Positions 44,127-52,558 of a stretch of DNA of 64,000 nucleotides are shown here, in pieces; positions within the stretch are counted from its first letter, which is position 1, and each line of letters starts with the position of its first letter. The DNA lies in the NCBI RefSeq assembly GCF_051192575.1, contig NZ_JBPJSQ010000002.1, positions 186,001-250,000 on the forward strand. Reading direction: 5' to 3'. Both the position numbers and the translations under genes were made by a program. The notes under the pieces were generated by a model. That model was given only the letters and a program-made list of their open reading frames with translations. It did no database searches and was not told where the DNA came from. The DNA comes from Aestuariimicrobium soli. Its GTDB lineage: Bacteria; Actinomycetota; Actinomycetes; Propionibacteriales; Propionibacteriaceae.

Positions 44127-45284
44127 ATGAGCGAGAACATGCAGTCGGGGGCCGAGGTCGGCGAGGAGACCGGGCTCAACCTGTTCGATGACCAGGCCAG
44201 CGCCGCGGGAACGTTCCCCAGCGCGATGATGGGCTACGAACGCCGCGAGGTCGACCGCTACGTTCGCGAGATCGAGACCCAGGTCTCGACCCTCAAGCAG
44301 CTCGCCCGCCAGTTGCGCCGCGAGGTCGCCCTCGCGCAGGAGGCGCACGGCACCAGTGACCTGACGCGGCTCGGTGCCCACGCGCAGTCGATGCTGAAGG
44401 CCGCCGAGGCCCAGTCCGCCGACCTGATCAGCCGCGCCGGGCTCGAGGCCGAACGCATCAAGGAAGAGGGACGACGGGTGGCGGCCGATCTGCGCGCCAA
44501 CGCCCAGGCCGAGGCCGACGACATTCGGGTGGCCGGCCTGTCGAACCTGCGCAAGCTGCGCACCGAGCACGAGGCCGCCCACGAGCAGACCCTGCGCCAG
44601 GCCAAGTCGCAGTCGACCTCACTCGTGGTCGCCGCCAAGCGCGAGGCCGAGGCCAAGGTGCACGAGGCCGAGCGCACCGCAGCCCAGATCATCGAGGCCG
44701 CCAAGGCCGAGGGGGCGACCCTGCGCGGCCAGGCCGAACGCGACGCCGCGGCCGCCCTGCTGCAGGCCCGCAATGACGCCGAGCAGGTGCTGTCGAAGGC
44801 CCAGTCCGAGCATCTGGAGGCCAAGGACCGTTCCCAGCAGATGCTGGCCGACTCCAGTCGTCACCTCGAGGCTGCCTCCGCGCACCTCGCGCGCGAGACC
44901 GAGGCCGCCCAGAAACTGCGCATGGAGGCTCTGGCCGATGCCGAGACCACCAAGGTCGAGGCGGCCCGCGAGTCCGAGCAGCAGATCGCGGCGGCCCACC
45001 GGCAGGCGGCGATGATGAAGGACCGGCTCGAGGAGCAGTTCGCCTGGCGCAAGGAGCAGCTGGAACGCGAGGTGGCGACCCTGTTGCAGCGCAAGCAGGC
45101 AGTGCTCGCCCAGATGGCGAACCTGCGCGCGCTCGCCAGCGAGTCAGTGACCGACTTCCCCGACGGCGACCCCTTCGCCACCGATCCGTCGGCCGCCGAC
45201 GAGCCGTTCACCCGCCCCGAGGCCGAACCGACCATGGTGATCGACGCCGAGTCGGTCGAGGGCGGCAAGCCGGCCCAGGCCTGA
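44127..45284 (+). CDS. DivIVA-like coiled-coil protein
   Basis: The 385-residue product has a DivIVA-type N-terminal motif, GYERREVDRYVREIETQVS (about 36-54). A nearly continuous coiled coil to about residue 330 follows, rich in Ala, Glu, Gln and Lys with many AEA and EAE repeats. An acidic, disordered tail ends it. DivIVA/Wag31 proteins sit at curved membranes and organise polar growth. This one is longer and lacks the short MPLTPADV-type start of Wag31, so it may be a paralogue or cytoskeletal partner. It stands alone, with NucS convergent. Confidence 0.75.
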   Translation: MSENMQSGAEVGEETGLNLFDDQASAAGTFPSAMMGYERREVDRYVREIETQVSTLKQLARQLRREVALAQEAHGTSDLTRLGAHAQSMLKAAEAQSADLISRAGLEAERIKEEGRRVAADLRANAQAEADDIRVAGLSNLRKLRTEHEAAHEQTLRQAKSQSTSLVVAAKREAEAKVHEAERTAAQIIEAAKAEGATLRGQAERDAAAALLQARNDAEQVLSKAQSEHLEAKDRSQQMLADSSRHLEAASAHLARETEAAQKLRMEALADAETTKVEAARESEQQIAAAHRQAAMMKDRLEEQFAWRKEQLEREVATLLQRKQAVLAQMANLRALASESVTDFPDGDPFATDPSAADEPFTRPEAEPTMVIDAESVEGGKPAQA

Positions 45285-45320
45285 GGCCCCCAGCGCTGTC
45301 GCTGCGGCAGAAGGGGCGCT

Positions 45321-46031
45321 CTAGAACAGGCGGTCCTCGGCGTTGTCGAGGCCGCGCAGGGCGTCGTAGTCGACCGTCACGCACGCGATCCCACGATCGG
45401 TGGCCAGCGTGCGTGCCTGCGGCTTGATCTGTTGGGCGCAGAAGACCCCGCTGACCTCGCCCAGCAGCGGGTCGCGGTTCATCAGCTCGAGGTAGCGGGT
45501 GAGTTGTTCGACGCCGTCGATCTCGCCGCGGCGCTTCACCTCGACGGCCACGTAGGCGCCCGCGTCATTGCGCAGCAGCAGGTCGACCGGGCCGATGGCC
45601 GTCATGTACTCGCGTTGGACGAGCGTGTACCCCTCGCCGAAGGTGGCGGGGTTCTCGGCCAGCAGCGCCTGCAGGTGGGCCTCCACCCCGTCCTTCTGCA
45701 GCCCCGGGTCGATGCCGAGCTCGTGGCTGGAGTCGTGGAAGACCTCCCCGATCGAGATCTGCAGGGTGTCGCCGTTCTTGCCCTCGACCACCCACACCTG
45801 GGTGACGGACGAGTCCACCTCCGCCGTGGTGGCGGCCTCGTCCGGTTCGGGGTCACGCACGGTCAGCGTGCAGGGCGGGCTCATCCAGTTGAGCGGCTTG
45901 TAGGCGCGGTCGTCGGCATGGATCGAGACCGACGAGTCGGCCTTCACCAGGATCAACCGCTTCGCCATCGGCAGGTGGGCGGTCAGCCGTCCCGCGTAGT
46001 CGACCTGACACTCCGCAATCACCACTCGCAC
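45321..46031 (-). CDS. nucS: Endonuclease NucS (EndoMS)
   Basis: NucS cuts both strands at mismatches and provides the non-MutS mismatch repair of actinobacteria. The 236-residue product starts VRVVIAECQVDYAGRLTAHL, typical of the family. The C-terminal nuclease domain has GPVDLLLRND, AVEVKRRGEIDGVEQLTRY (catalytic Asp, Glu and Lys), and a tail ending DNAEDRLF that resembles a beta-clamp-binding end. The GTG start follows TAGGCT by seven bases. Many earlier codons are open in frame but are not NucS-like. Confidence 0.95.
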   Translation of the reverse strand: MRVVIAECQVDYAGRLTAHLPMAKRLILVKADSSVSIHADDRAYKPLNWMSPPCTLTVRDPEPDEAATTAEVDSSVTQVWVVEGKNGDTLQISIGEVFHDSSHELGIDPGLQKDGVEAHLQALLAENPATFGEGYTLVQREYMTAIGPVDLLLRNDAGAYVAVEVKRRGEIDGVEQLTRYLELMNRDPLLGEVSGVFCAQQIKPQARTLATDRGIACVTVDYDALRGLDNAEDRLF

Positions 46032-46038
46032 GCGGGCC

Positions 46039-46044
46039 AGCCTA
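46039..46044 (-). promoter_or_regulatory. Leaderless -10 of nucS
   Basis: TAGGCT ends seven bases before the GTG at 46031. It is the same hexamer and gap as at 49595-49600. Confidence 0.55.
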
Positions 46045-46081
46045 GCGCCGGTTCTGCCACCCCACCCGCGCGCCGGGTGGC

Positions 46082-47143
46082 TCAGTGGCGCAGCTCGGCC
46101 ACCATGCGGGGGAAGGTGTCGTTCCAGGCGTAACGCCCCACGAACAGGTCGGTGTGGCTGTACCCGCGCACCACGTTCAGCGTGTCGGGTCGCGCACCCT
46201 GCTCCCGGGGGTGGGCGAGCAGCCACGCGTGGGTCAGTCGCTGGCTCTGCGCCAGGAATGACCGGTTGTGCTGACCCGTGAACAGCGCGAACCGTGCCCG
46301 GGGCGGGCGCGGGGGCAGGTCGGCGAGTCGACGGGGAAGGTCGTCGCGCATCCCGAGCCCGACCAGTTCCCCGGCACGCTCCGAGATCGCCAGTTGGTGG
46401 TAGAAGCTCATCGGCACCTTGCCGAACTCGTGGGTCAACCAGTCGTGGGTGGCGACGTTGAGGTTCTCGTGCAGCCAGGGTGCCGGTCGTCCAGCCCCCA
46501 GCGCGAAGCTGGCCATGTTGCAGGTCGGATTGCTGCACTCGGGGTGCCCCCAGCGCACCGCCGTGCGCGTGATCGTCGGCACCAGCCGCTCGGGGCCGTC
46601 GCCCCAGGCCGCGTCGACGTAGGGCTCGTGCGACTGCAACAGCGGGCGCAGGGTGTGCAACTTGATCCGCGCCATGCGGGGCACCACCGGGTGCAGGGAC
46701 ACACCGGAGGCCACGATCGTGTCCACCTGGGGAATCAGCCCGGCCACCGACGCCCACGAGGCCGCCATCGCCCCCACACAGTGGGCGATCACCTTCACGT
46801 TGCGGGCACCGGTGGCGTCGGCGACGTGGCGCACGGCCGCCGGCAGGTCGCAGCCGGCCACGTCGTCCACCGTCCAGGGCAGTGGGTCGAGGTCGAGCGA
46901 CCCCCGCCAGTTGAGCATCCACACGTCCCAGCCGTCGTCCAGTAAGGCCTGCACCAGCGTGTGGTTGACGGGCGGACGAAACATCTCCGCCCGCATGGCC
47001 ACACCGTGCACGAGCATGACGGGCCCGCGGTGCGACGGCTCGGCCCCGACCACCCGCACCAGAGTGAGGGGAACGCCGTCGTCGGCCTTGATGAAGTGGG
47101 CCTCGTCGTGTCGCCCCAGCCGCACGTCGGCGGGGGTGGTCAT
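46082..47143 (-). CDS. Alpha/beta hydrolase with cysteine nucleophile elbow
   Basis: The 353-residue protein has a canonical fold: VMLVHGVAMRAEMF (oxyanion strand), the nucleophile elbow VIAHCVGAMAA with Cys122, and a late His in RGYSHTDLF (about 328). A Cys at the elbow recalls polyhydroxyalkanoate synthases and some thioesterases rather than Ser esterases. The ATG overlaps the stop of the GMC oxidoreductase gene by 4 nt, so the two should act on linked substrates. In some bacteria a similar hydrolase is fused to such an oxidase. The substrate is unknown, with a sterol or a long-chain alcohol ester as possibilities. Confidence 0.78.
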   Translation of the reverse strand: MTTPADVRLGRHDEAHFIKADDGVPLTLVRVVGAEPSHRGPVMLVHGVAMRAEMFRPPVNHTLVQALLDDGWDVWMLNWRGSLDLDPLPWTVDDVAGCDLPAAVRHVADATGARNVKVIAHCVGAMAASWASVAGLIPQVDTIVASGVSLHPVVPRMARIKLHTLRPLLQSHEPYVDAAWGDGPERLVPTITRTAVRWGHPECSNPTCNMASFALGAGRPAPWLHENLNVATHDWLTHEFGKVPMSFYHQLAISERAGELVGLGMRDDLPRRLADLPPRPPRARFALFTGQHNRSFLAQSQRLTHAWLLAHPREQGARPDTLNVVRGYSHTDLFVGRYAWNDTFPRMVAELRH

Positions 47144-49491
47144 CGCCGGGCCTTGCGTCCGCCGGGGCGCAGGTACACGTCGCGCAACGAACCCACGAAG
47201 AAGCGGACGAACCCGGCCAGGGCGTGCAGCGGCTTGTCACCACTGCCGCGGAAGGTGGTCAGCTGGCGGGCGAAGTCCTGGGGCAGGATGCGCAGCACCC
47301 CGGCGCCGGCCACCTCGCCCTCATCCCCCGGCGGCACGTGCCCGCGCAGCAGCGTGATGTACAGGGTGGAGGTGTCGGACCACAGATCCATGCCCTGGTC
47401 GTCACGCACGTCCTTGTAGCCGTACATCGTGATCGGCGTGCCGCCCAGGTCGTTGAACCACAGCCGGTAGCGCATCTGCCGGGCGGACGGGTCGGCGACG
47501 TCGACGAACAGGTTGAACCACCCGCGACTGACCGGCAGTTCGCCGCCCAGCAGGTCGCAGCGGACGAACCCGCGGCAGCTGCCCTCGTGCGCGGCCGAGG
47601 CCACGAAGTCGCCGACGTTGGGGGCGGTGATGGTCAGTTCGAACATGAACTGTTGCGAGAGTTGCCTGCCGAGCTCGTACCCGCGGCGGGGATCGCTCTC
47701 CCCCAGCGTCACGAAACCCTTCATCTGCTCGGTGAACTCGACGGCATCGGTCATGGTGGTGACCTCCTCGGAGGTGGACTGGTGGCGCCAGGTCGCGGCC
47801 GCGGCCCGGCGGGACGTGTTCGGCCGCTCGAGCAGGTGCTCGACGGCCCGGTCGGCCATGGCCGCGATCGTCAGGGAGGGGTTCGGCCCGACGGGTCCCG
47901 GCAGGGCCGAACCGTCGACCACGAACAGCCCGGGTTGGCCGAAGGCCTCGCACCACTGGTCGACGACACCCTCGTGCACGTGCCGACCCATCGGCGCCCC
48001 GCCGATCGGGTGCACGGTGACGTCGCGCTTGGTCCACCACAGCGGGTAGTCGCGGAAGCTCGCCCCCAGCGTGTCGGCGAGGTCGCGCATCGTGCCCCGC
48101 ATCTGCTCGAAGTACTCCCGGCTGGTGGCGCTCGTCCACTCGACGGCCAGTTCGCCGTCGCGCAGGCTGATGCGCCCGTCGGGGGTGTCGCGCCCCATGC
48201 CCAGCAGGGGCAGCGAACTGGCGCCGAGGCGCCCCTGCCCGACGAGCTTGGCGACCTCGGCCGAGATGGTCGACTCGTTGCGCGACCGCAGTCTCACCTC
48301 GAGCATCTGCCGGGCCACCCCGATGGCCCGCTGCATCGACGAGGTCACCTGCGTGGTCTCGATCAGCCAGTTGGCGAACTCGGGGAAGCCCGCCTCCTCG
48401 ACGTAGTAGCCGCGGCCGGCACCCTCTTCGTCCAACCCGTCGGGCCGGCGGATCGCGGTGGTGATCACGGGCCCGTAGGCACCGTCGATCAGCCTGATGT
48501 CGCCGCTGGCGGTCTGGCCGCGGGCCCCCATCATGAACGTGAGCAGGTCGCCGTTGCCCGAGAACCGCGTGCCGAGCGCGCGACCCAGGGCGGGCAGGCT
48601 CACCCGGTTCTTCAACAGCAGACCCGTGGTGCCGAAGGTGCCCGCCCCCAGGAAGAGGGTGTCGCACGTGATGGTCTGCGGCGTGCGCGGTATGCGTCCG
48701 TCGTCGTCGACCTCGAGGCCGTACTGCACGTAGCGCACCTCGAAGCCGCCGCCGGGAATGGGGGTGATGCCCTGCACCTCGGCCAGGGTGCGCAGGTCGG
48801 CGCCGTGATGGGCAGCCGACGAGAGGTAGGTGTGGTCGAGGGTGTTCTTGGCGCCCTCATTGCAGCCGATGTCGCACTCCCCGCAGAGCGCACAGGTCAG
48901 CCGCGTCACCCCGTGCAGGTTGCCGTAGGACGGCTCGGGGATGACCTGCTTGGCGCCGGGCGAGCCGCCCGGCTCGGCCGCGAACGACACGGCCAGCGGG
49001 GGCGAGAAGGCCTCGAGGCGCAGTTCCTGGGCGGCCTCTCTGAGGGCGCGTGCCTTGGGCAGGTCGGGGTACGGGTTGGGGGTGGGCGTGAGCATGCGCT
49101 CGACGTTGTCGTAGTGCGCCTCGAGATCGGCGCGACCGATCGGCCAGTGCTCGTAGCCGCCGCCGGGCAGCGGTGAGTCGTGCACGAACCACGACTCGTC
49201 CTTGCGCAGCAGCACGTTCGCGTAGATCAGCGACCCCCCGCCGAGCCCGGAGGAGACGATCGACTCGAGCTTGCGGAACGAGCGGATGTCGAACAGGCCG
49301 AACAGTTCGTCCTTCGGTTCCCAGAAGGCCCGGCTCATCTCGTAGGGGTTGCGCGGGAAGGTGCCCGGCGCATACGCCTTGCCCCGTTCCAGCAGCACCA
49401 CGCCACGACCGGCCTCGGCCAACCGGTGGGCCGCGACCGACCCCCCGAAACCCGATCCGACCACCACGGCGTCAACATGTTCGGCGACCAT
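47140..49491 (-). CDS. GMC-family oxidoreductase (cholesterol-oxidase-like) with extra C-terminal domain
   Basis: Residues 1-560 of 783 form a FAD-dependent GMC oxidase. It has VVGSGFGGSVAA (10-21), GGGSLIYANV, the cysteine group CALCGECDIGC (C200, C203, C206, C210), and a C-terminal VHPIGGAPMG and GPNPSLTIAAMADRA near the active site. A further domain of about 200 residues (about 580-770, FMFELTITAPNVGDFVAS, GWFNLFVDV) is found in relatives fused to hydrolases. ChoD-like proteins are the nearest class, but whether the substrate is a sterol is unproven. GGGAGG precedes the ATG by five bases. The downstream hydrolase overlaps it. Confidence 0.82.
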   Translation of the reverse strand: MVAEHVDAVVVGSGFGGSVAAHRLAEAGRGVVLLERGKAYAPGTFPRNPYEMSRAFWEPKDELFGLFDIRSFRKLESIVSSGLGGGSLIYANVLLRKDESWFVHDSPLPGGGYEHWPIGRADLEAHYDNVERMLTPTPNPYPDLPKARALREAAQELRLEAFSPPLAVSFAAEPGGSPGAKQVIPEPSYGNLHGVTRLTCALCGECDIGCNEGAKNTLDHTYLSSAAHHGADLRTLAEVQGITPIPGGGFEVRYVQYGLEVDDDGRIPRTPQTITCDTLFLGAGTFGTTGLLLKNRVSLPALGRALGTRFSGNGDLLTFMMGARGQTASGDIRLIDGAYGPVITTAIRRPDGLDEEGAGRGYYVEEAGFPEFANWLIETTQVTSSMQRAIGVARQMLEVRLRSRNESTISAEVAKLVGQGRLGASSLPLLGMGRDTPDGRISLRDGELAVEWTSATSREYFEQMRGTMRDLADTLGASFRDYPLWWTKRDVTVHPIGGAPMGRHVHEGVVDQWCEAFGQPGLFVVDGSALPGPVGPNPSLTIAAMADRAVEHLLERPNTSRRAAAATWRHQSTSEEVTTMTDAVEFTEQMKGFVTLGESDPRRGYELGRQLSQQFMFELTITAPNVGDFVASAAHEGSCRGFVRCDLLGGELPVSRGWFNLFVDVADPSARQMRYRLWFNDLGGTPITMYGYKDVRDDQGMDLWSDTSTLYITLLRGHVPPGDEGEVAGAGVLRILPQDFARQLTTFRGSGDKPLHALAGFVRFFVGSLRDVYLRPGGRKARR

Positions 49492-49594
49492 GTGCCCTCC
49501 CCCTTGGACCAGCCCCGCTGGCAGCATCGTAGGCCCCCTGATGGGGCCCGACAATGGTCAGGAGGCAGGCCGACGGCGCCTGATGCACCGTTGG

Positions 49595-49600
49595 TAGGCT
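49595..49600 (+). promoter_or_regulatory. Leaderless -10 of the zinc-ribbon gene
   Basis: TAGGCT ends seven bases before the GTG at 49608, with no ribosome site between them. Confidence 0.55.
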
Positions 49601-49607
49601 GACGATC

Positions 49608-49883
49608 GTGGCACGACGGGTGAGCAAACATCAGCGGGCGCATCGTCCGTTGTCAACGGGCAGTCTGGCGAGCGTGGTCGAGAAATCGGACGGACGCTGG
49701 ATCGTGCGGACGATCACGGGCACCGCCGCCCAGAAGACCTACACCTGCCCCGGCTGCCAGCGCACCATCCCGGCGGGCACGGCCCACGTGGTGGCCTGGC
49801 CCGCGGAACCGGCCTGGGGTGTCGAACGGGCCGCCGACGCCCGCCGCCACTGGCACACCCACTGCTGGAACACCACGCGCTGA
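49608..49883 (+). CDS. Small zinc-ribbon protein
   Basis: The 91-residue product carries CPGC (after YT) and a later HWHTHC, which together form a plausible zinc site (CxxC...HxxC). The N terminus is basic (MARRVSKHQRAHR). Relatives in actinobacteria are short and often carry the loose label ATP/GTP-binding protein, but I see no P-loop. The role is unknown; nucleic-acid binding is possible. The hydrolase gene starts one base after its stop codon, so they may be co-expressed. Confidence 0.75.
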   Translation: MARRVSKHQRAHRPLSTGSLASVVEKSDGRWIVRTITGTAAQKTYTCPGCQRTIPAGTAHVVAWPAEPAWGVERAADARRHWHTHCWNTTR

Positions 49884-49884
49884 G

Positions 49885-50721
49885 ATGAGCCAACCGATCC
49901 ATGCCACCTCGGTAGGCACCGGCCACCAGCACGTGGTCTTCCTGCACGGCCTGTTCGGGCAGGGCAAGAACTTCACCGGCGTCGCGACCGCCCTCGCCGA
50001 GCAACTGGGCGACGTCACCGTGCACCTTCTCGACCTGCCCAACCACGGCCGCTCCGCCTGGACGGTCGACCTCAGCTACCCCGCCTTGGCCGATCAGGTC
50101 GCGACCTGGCTGCGCACCCACACCGGGCGGGTCTCCGACGGCCGCGGTGCCGCCCTGCTGGGGCACTCCATGGGTGGCAAGGTGGCCATGCTGGTGGCGT
50201 TGCGCCACCCCGACCTGGTCTCAAGGCTGGTGGTGGCCGACATCACCCCGGGGCAGTCCGCCGGCGTGATGACCTTCGGCCCCTACATCGACGCGATGCA
50301 GGCGATCGACCTCGAGACCCTCGACTCGCGCAAGGAGGCCGACGAGGCACTCAGGTCAACCGTGCCGTCAGCCACGGTGCGCGGCTTCCTGCTGCAGAAC
50401 CTGCGCCGCATCCCACCGGACTCCCCCGGCAAGCGGGCCCGCTGGCGCTGGCAGATGAACCTCGACCTCCTGGGTCGCGAGCTGCCGACCCTCGCCGCCT
50501 GGCCGCACGAGGACCTCCAGCCCTGGCCGGGTCCCGTGCTGTGGGTGGCCGGGCAGCGCTCGCCCTACATCTCGCCGGCGGATCGTCCGGCCATGCAGGC
50601 CCTGTTCCCGCAGGTGCGGCTGGTGACCATCAAGAACGCCGGCCACTGGGTGCACTCCGAGCAGCCGGAGGCCTTCGTGGCGGTGCTGAAGGCCTTTCTC
50701 AGCCCAGCGTCACCGAATTGA
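49885..50721 (+). CDS. Alpha/beta hydrolase (YbfF-like esterase)
   Basis: The 278-residue product has FLHGLFGQGKNF, DLPNHGRS, the Ser nucleophile elbow GHSMGGKVAM and the late NAGHWVHSEQPE with the catalytic His. This pattern is close to YbfF-type acyl-CoA esterases and thioesterases. I chose the ATG directly after the zinc-ribbon stop. An ATG 22 codons earlier lies inside that gene. The 3' end overlaps the convergent cyclophilin gene by 23 bases. The natural substrate is unknown. Confidence 0.82.
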   Translation: MSQPIHATSVGTGHQHVVFLHGLFGQGKNFTGVATALAEQLGDVTVHLLDLPNHGRSAWTVDLSYPALADQVATWLRTHTGRVSDGRGAALLGHSMGGKVAMLVALRHPDLVSRLVVADITPGQSAGVMTFGPYIDAMQAIDLETLDSRKEADEALRSTVPSATVRGFLLQNLRRIPPDSPGKRARWRWQMNLDLLGRELPTLAAWPHEDLQPWPGPVLWVAGQRSPYISPADRPAMQALFPQVRLVTIKNAGHWVHSEQPEAFVAVLKAFLSPASPN

Positions 50722-51382
50722 TCGAGGCGTCGGCGATCGGCGACACCCCGTCGTTGCCGTCGACGCCCTGCGAGGCGATGGACGAGACCACCTTCAGCGA
50801 CTGCTCGTCGATGGTGCCGAAGACGGTGTAGTTCGGGTCGAGCGGGCTGTCCTGCCAGACGATGAAGAACTGCGAACCATTGGTGTCGGGGCCGGCGTTG
50901 GCCATCGCCACCGTGCCGCGGGGGTAGGTCTCCTTGCCGGTCAGCTCGTCGGCGAAGGAGTAGCCGGGGCCGCCCGTGCCGGTGCCCGTCGGGTCGCCGC
51001 ACTGCAGGATGAAAATGCCGTTGTCGACCAGCCGGTGGCACGTGGTCTTGTCGAACCAGCCCTGGCTGGCCAGCGACTCGAAGTTGTGCACCGTGCAGGG
51101 GGCCTTCGCGCGGTCCATGGTGATCGTGACGGTGCCAGCGGTCATCGCCAGGGTGGCGGTCACCGTGCCCTGGGTGGCCACGTCGCCCGACGGTGGGTCG
51201 ACCGGACGAGCGGGCTCCCGCCCGCCCACCGGGTAGCTGCAGGCGGGCTTGGTGCCGGTGGCCGGCGCGGTCTGGGCGCCGTCGGACGAGCTGGTGCTGC
51301 AACCCGCCAGCAGGACGAGCAGGCCCACCAGTGGGAGCGAAACGGCGGCGGGGAAGCGGAAGCGAGGGGGGAAGCCGATCAC
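50699..51382 (-). CDS. Lipoprotein cyclophilin-type peptidylprolyl isomerase
   Basis: The 227-residue product has a lipoprotein signal (VSLPLVGLLVLLAGCS, lipobox LAGC). A cyclophilin domain (about 70-225) follows, with FDKTTCHRL, GTVAMANAGPDTNGSQFFI and YTVFGTI, including the active-site Arg, Phe and Gln positions. It should catalyse proline isomerisation outside the membrane. The start could be this GTG or a GTG five codons earlier (51397). The latter overlaps the -10 of the divergent adenosyltransferase gene. The signal peptide needs lgt, also in this window. Confidence 0.85.
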   Translation of the reverse strand: MIGFPPRFRFPAAVSLPLVGLLVLLAGCSTSSSDGAQTAPATGTKPACSYPVGGREPARPVDPPSGDVATQGTVTATLAMTAGTVTITMDRAKAPCTVHNFESLASQGWFDKTTCHRLVDNGIFILQCGDPTGTGTGGPGYSFADELTGKETYPRGTVAMANAGPDTNGSQFFIVWQDSPLDPNYTVFGTIDEQSLKVVSSIASQGVDGNDGVSPIADASINSVTLG

Positions 51383-51397
51383 CCCACCACTGTTCAC

Positions 51398-51403
51398 TAG
51401 GGT
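51398..51403 (+). promoter_or_regulatory. Leaderless -10 of the cobalamin adenosyltransferase gene
   Basis: TAGGGT ends six bases before the ATG at 51410. With no 5' leader there is no room for a cobalamin riboswitch. The divergent cyclophilin gene begins 15 bases to the left. Confidence 0.5.
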
Positions 51404-51409
51404 GGTGGC

Positions 51410-52054
51410 ATGGTCAATCTGACACGCATCTACACCCGTACCGGCGACCACGGCAGCACGCGGCTGAGCGACAACTCCGTGGCCAGCAAGACCGACCTGC
51501 GGGTGGACACCTACGGCCACGTGGACGAGGCCAACTCCGCCATCGGCGTCGTGCTCGCGACGCCCGGCCTCCCCGAGAAACTGGTGCAGCTGCTGGGAGT
51601 CGTCCAGAACGAGTTGTTCGACGTGGGCGCCGACCTGTCGACCCCGCTGTCGGACGACCCGCCGTGGCCCCCGGTTCGCATCCCGCAGACCAGCGTCGAC
51701 CGGCTCGAGCGGTGGTGTGACGAGTTCGGCGAGCCGTTGCCGAACCTGCGCTCCTTCGTGCTCCCGGGCGGGTCGGTGGCCGGTGCTTACCTGCACGTGG
51801 TGCGCACCGTCGTCCGCCGGGCCGAGCGGGCCGGCTGGGAGGCGGCCGCCGAGTTCGGCGTGGACACGCCGGGCGGGATCACCTCATTGGCCCTGACCTA
51901 CCTCAACCGGCTCTCCGACCTGGCCTTCATCCTCAGCCGCTGGGTGACCACCGAGCAGGGCGCGCAGCCCGAGCGAGAGGTGCTGTGGGTGCCGGGTGGC
52001 GGTGACCACGGCGACGGGGACCACGGCGACGGGGATCAGTCGACGCCCGGGTAA
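51410..52054 (+). CDS. Cob(I)yrinic acid a,c-diamide/cobalamin adenosyltransferase, PduO type
   Basis: The enzyme transfers adenosyl from ATP to cob(I)alamin, making coenzyme B12 for methylmalonyl-CoA mutase and similar enzymes. The 214-residue product has the PduO ATP loop IYTRTGDHGSTRLSD, VDEANSAIG, FDVGADLSTP, and the helical core RTVVRRAER with NRLSDLAFILSRW. The C-terminal tail is GGGDHGDGDHGDGDQ, from a tandem DNA duplication. It could bind metal but has no known counterpart. The 3' end overlaps the convergent DUF2550 gene by 19 bases. Confidence 0.93.
   Translation: MVNLTRIYTRTGDHGSTRLSDNSVASKTDLRVDTYGHVDEANSAIGVVLATPGLPEKLVQLLGVVQNELFDVGADLSTPLSDDPPWPPVRIPQTSVDRLERWCDEFGEPLPNLRSFVLPGGSVAGAYLHVVRTVVRRAERAGWEAAAEFGVDTPGGITSLALTYLNRLSDLAFILSRWVTTEQGAQPEREVLWVPGGGDHGDGDHGDGDQSTPG
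52003..52032. repeat. Tandem 15-bp duplication coding for DHGDG repeats
   Basis: GACCACGGCGACGGG occurs twice head to tail at the 3' end of the adenosyltransferase gene and encodes DHGDG twice. The stop region overlaps the 3' end of DUF2550 on the other strand. Confidence 0.85.
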
Positions 52055-52482
52055 CGGTCTCCGCCGGGCGGAGCCGCCTCGAGCCAGCTGAGCAGGCCGG
52101 TCAGCGAGGCCTGGGTCATGGCCAACTGGTGGGAAGCGTCGGGGGTGCTGGTGCGCAGCGTGACGATGACGTCGCGCGAGAACAACTGGATGGCCTCCGA
52201 GACCTCCGGGTCGCGGCGTGACTGGTAGGTCGTCCGGGTGCGGTCGAGACTCAACCGCGGACGAAGCCCCACCCCCAGGGCCGGGTACCACTGCAGCATG
52301 TTGCCCTCGTAGCGCGCCAACCCGAGCGACCAGCGGTTGCCCTGCTGGTTGGCGAGCGAACAGTCGAACAGCCCGCCCTTGCCCGTCAGCCATCGACGTC
52401 GGACGAACAACCACACCAGCGGTGCCACGACGACGAGCAGTGCCACCAGGCCGATCTCGACCGGCAGCTCCCACTCACCCAT
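52036..52482 (-). CDS. DUF2550 family membrane protein
   Basis: The 148-residue protein has one N-terminal transmembrane helix (about 8-27, VALLVVVAPLVWLFV). A soluble part with FDCSLANQQGNRWSLGLARYEG, characteristic of DUF2550, follows, and LSWLEAAPPGG closes it. This family usually follows atpC in actinobacteria, as here, and its function is unknown. I chose the ATG six bases after TATCTT on the minus strand. The atpC terminator lies upstream, so it is probably transcribed from its own promoter. An earlier ATG (base 52518) would lie inside the terminator hairpin. Confidence 0.85.
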   Translation of the reverse strand: MGEWELPVEIGLVALLVVVAPLVWLFVRRRWLTGKGGLFDCSLANQQGNRWSLGLARYEGNMLQWYPALGVGLRPRLSLDRTRTTYQSRRDPEVSEAIQLFSRDVIVTLRTSTPDASHQLAMTQASLTGLLSWLEAAPPGGDRYPGVD

Positions 52483-52488
52483 GGCATG

Positions 52489-52494
52489 AAGATA
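52489..52494 (-). promoter_or_regulatory. Leaderless -10 of the DUF2550 gene
   Basis: TATCTT ends six bases before the ATG at 52482. It lies just downstream of the atpC terminator in the direction of transcription. Confidence 0.45.
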
Positions 52495-52500
52495 GCCAAC

Positions 52501-52544
52501 GACAAAAGGCCCCGTCACATCGGCAAGGATGTGGACGGGGCCTT
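52501..52544 (-). terminator. Rho-independent terminator of the atp operon
   Basis: On the minus strand AAGGCCCCGTCCACATC, a 6-base loop, and GATGTGACGGGGCCTT pair with a single bulged C. TTTTGTC follows. The stem is 16 bp and G+C-rich, the strongest intrinsic terminator in this window. It lies 14 bases after the atpC stop codon. Confidence 0.88.
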
Positions 52545-52558
52545 CGGTCGTGAATCGG

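Noticed and set aside
47140..49491. Contamination or frameshift suggested by the Cys4 group inside the GMC oxidase
   Set aside because: Similar cysteine groups occur in other GMC-family oxidases of the ChoD/long-chain-alcohol type, and the frame is continuous, so this is a family feature.
51383..51409. A cobalamin riboswitch before the adenosyltransferase
   Set aside because: Only about 27 bases separate the divergent genes and the -10 lies six bases from the ATG, far too little for a riboswitch of about 200 nt.
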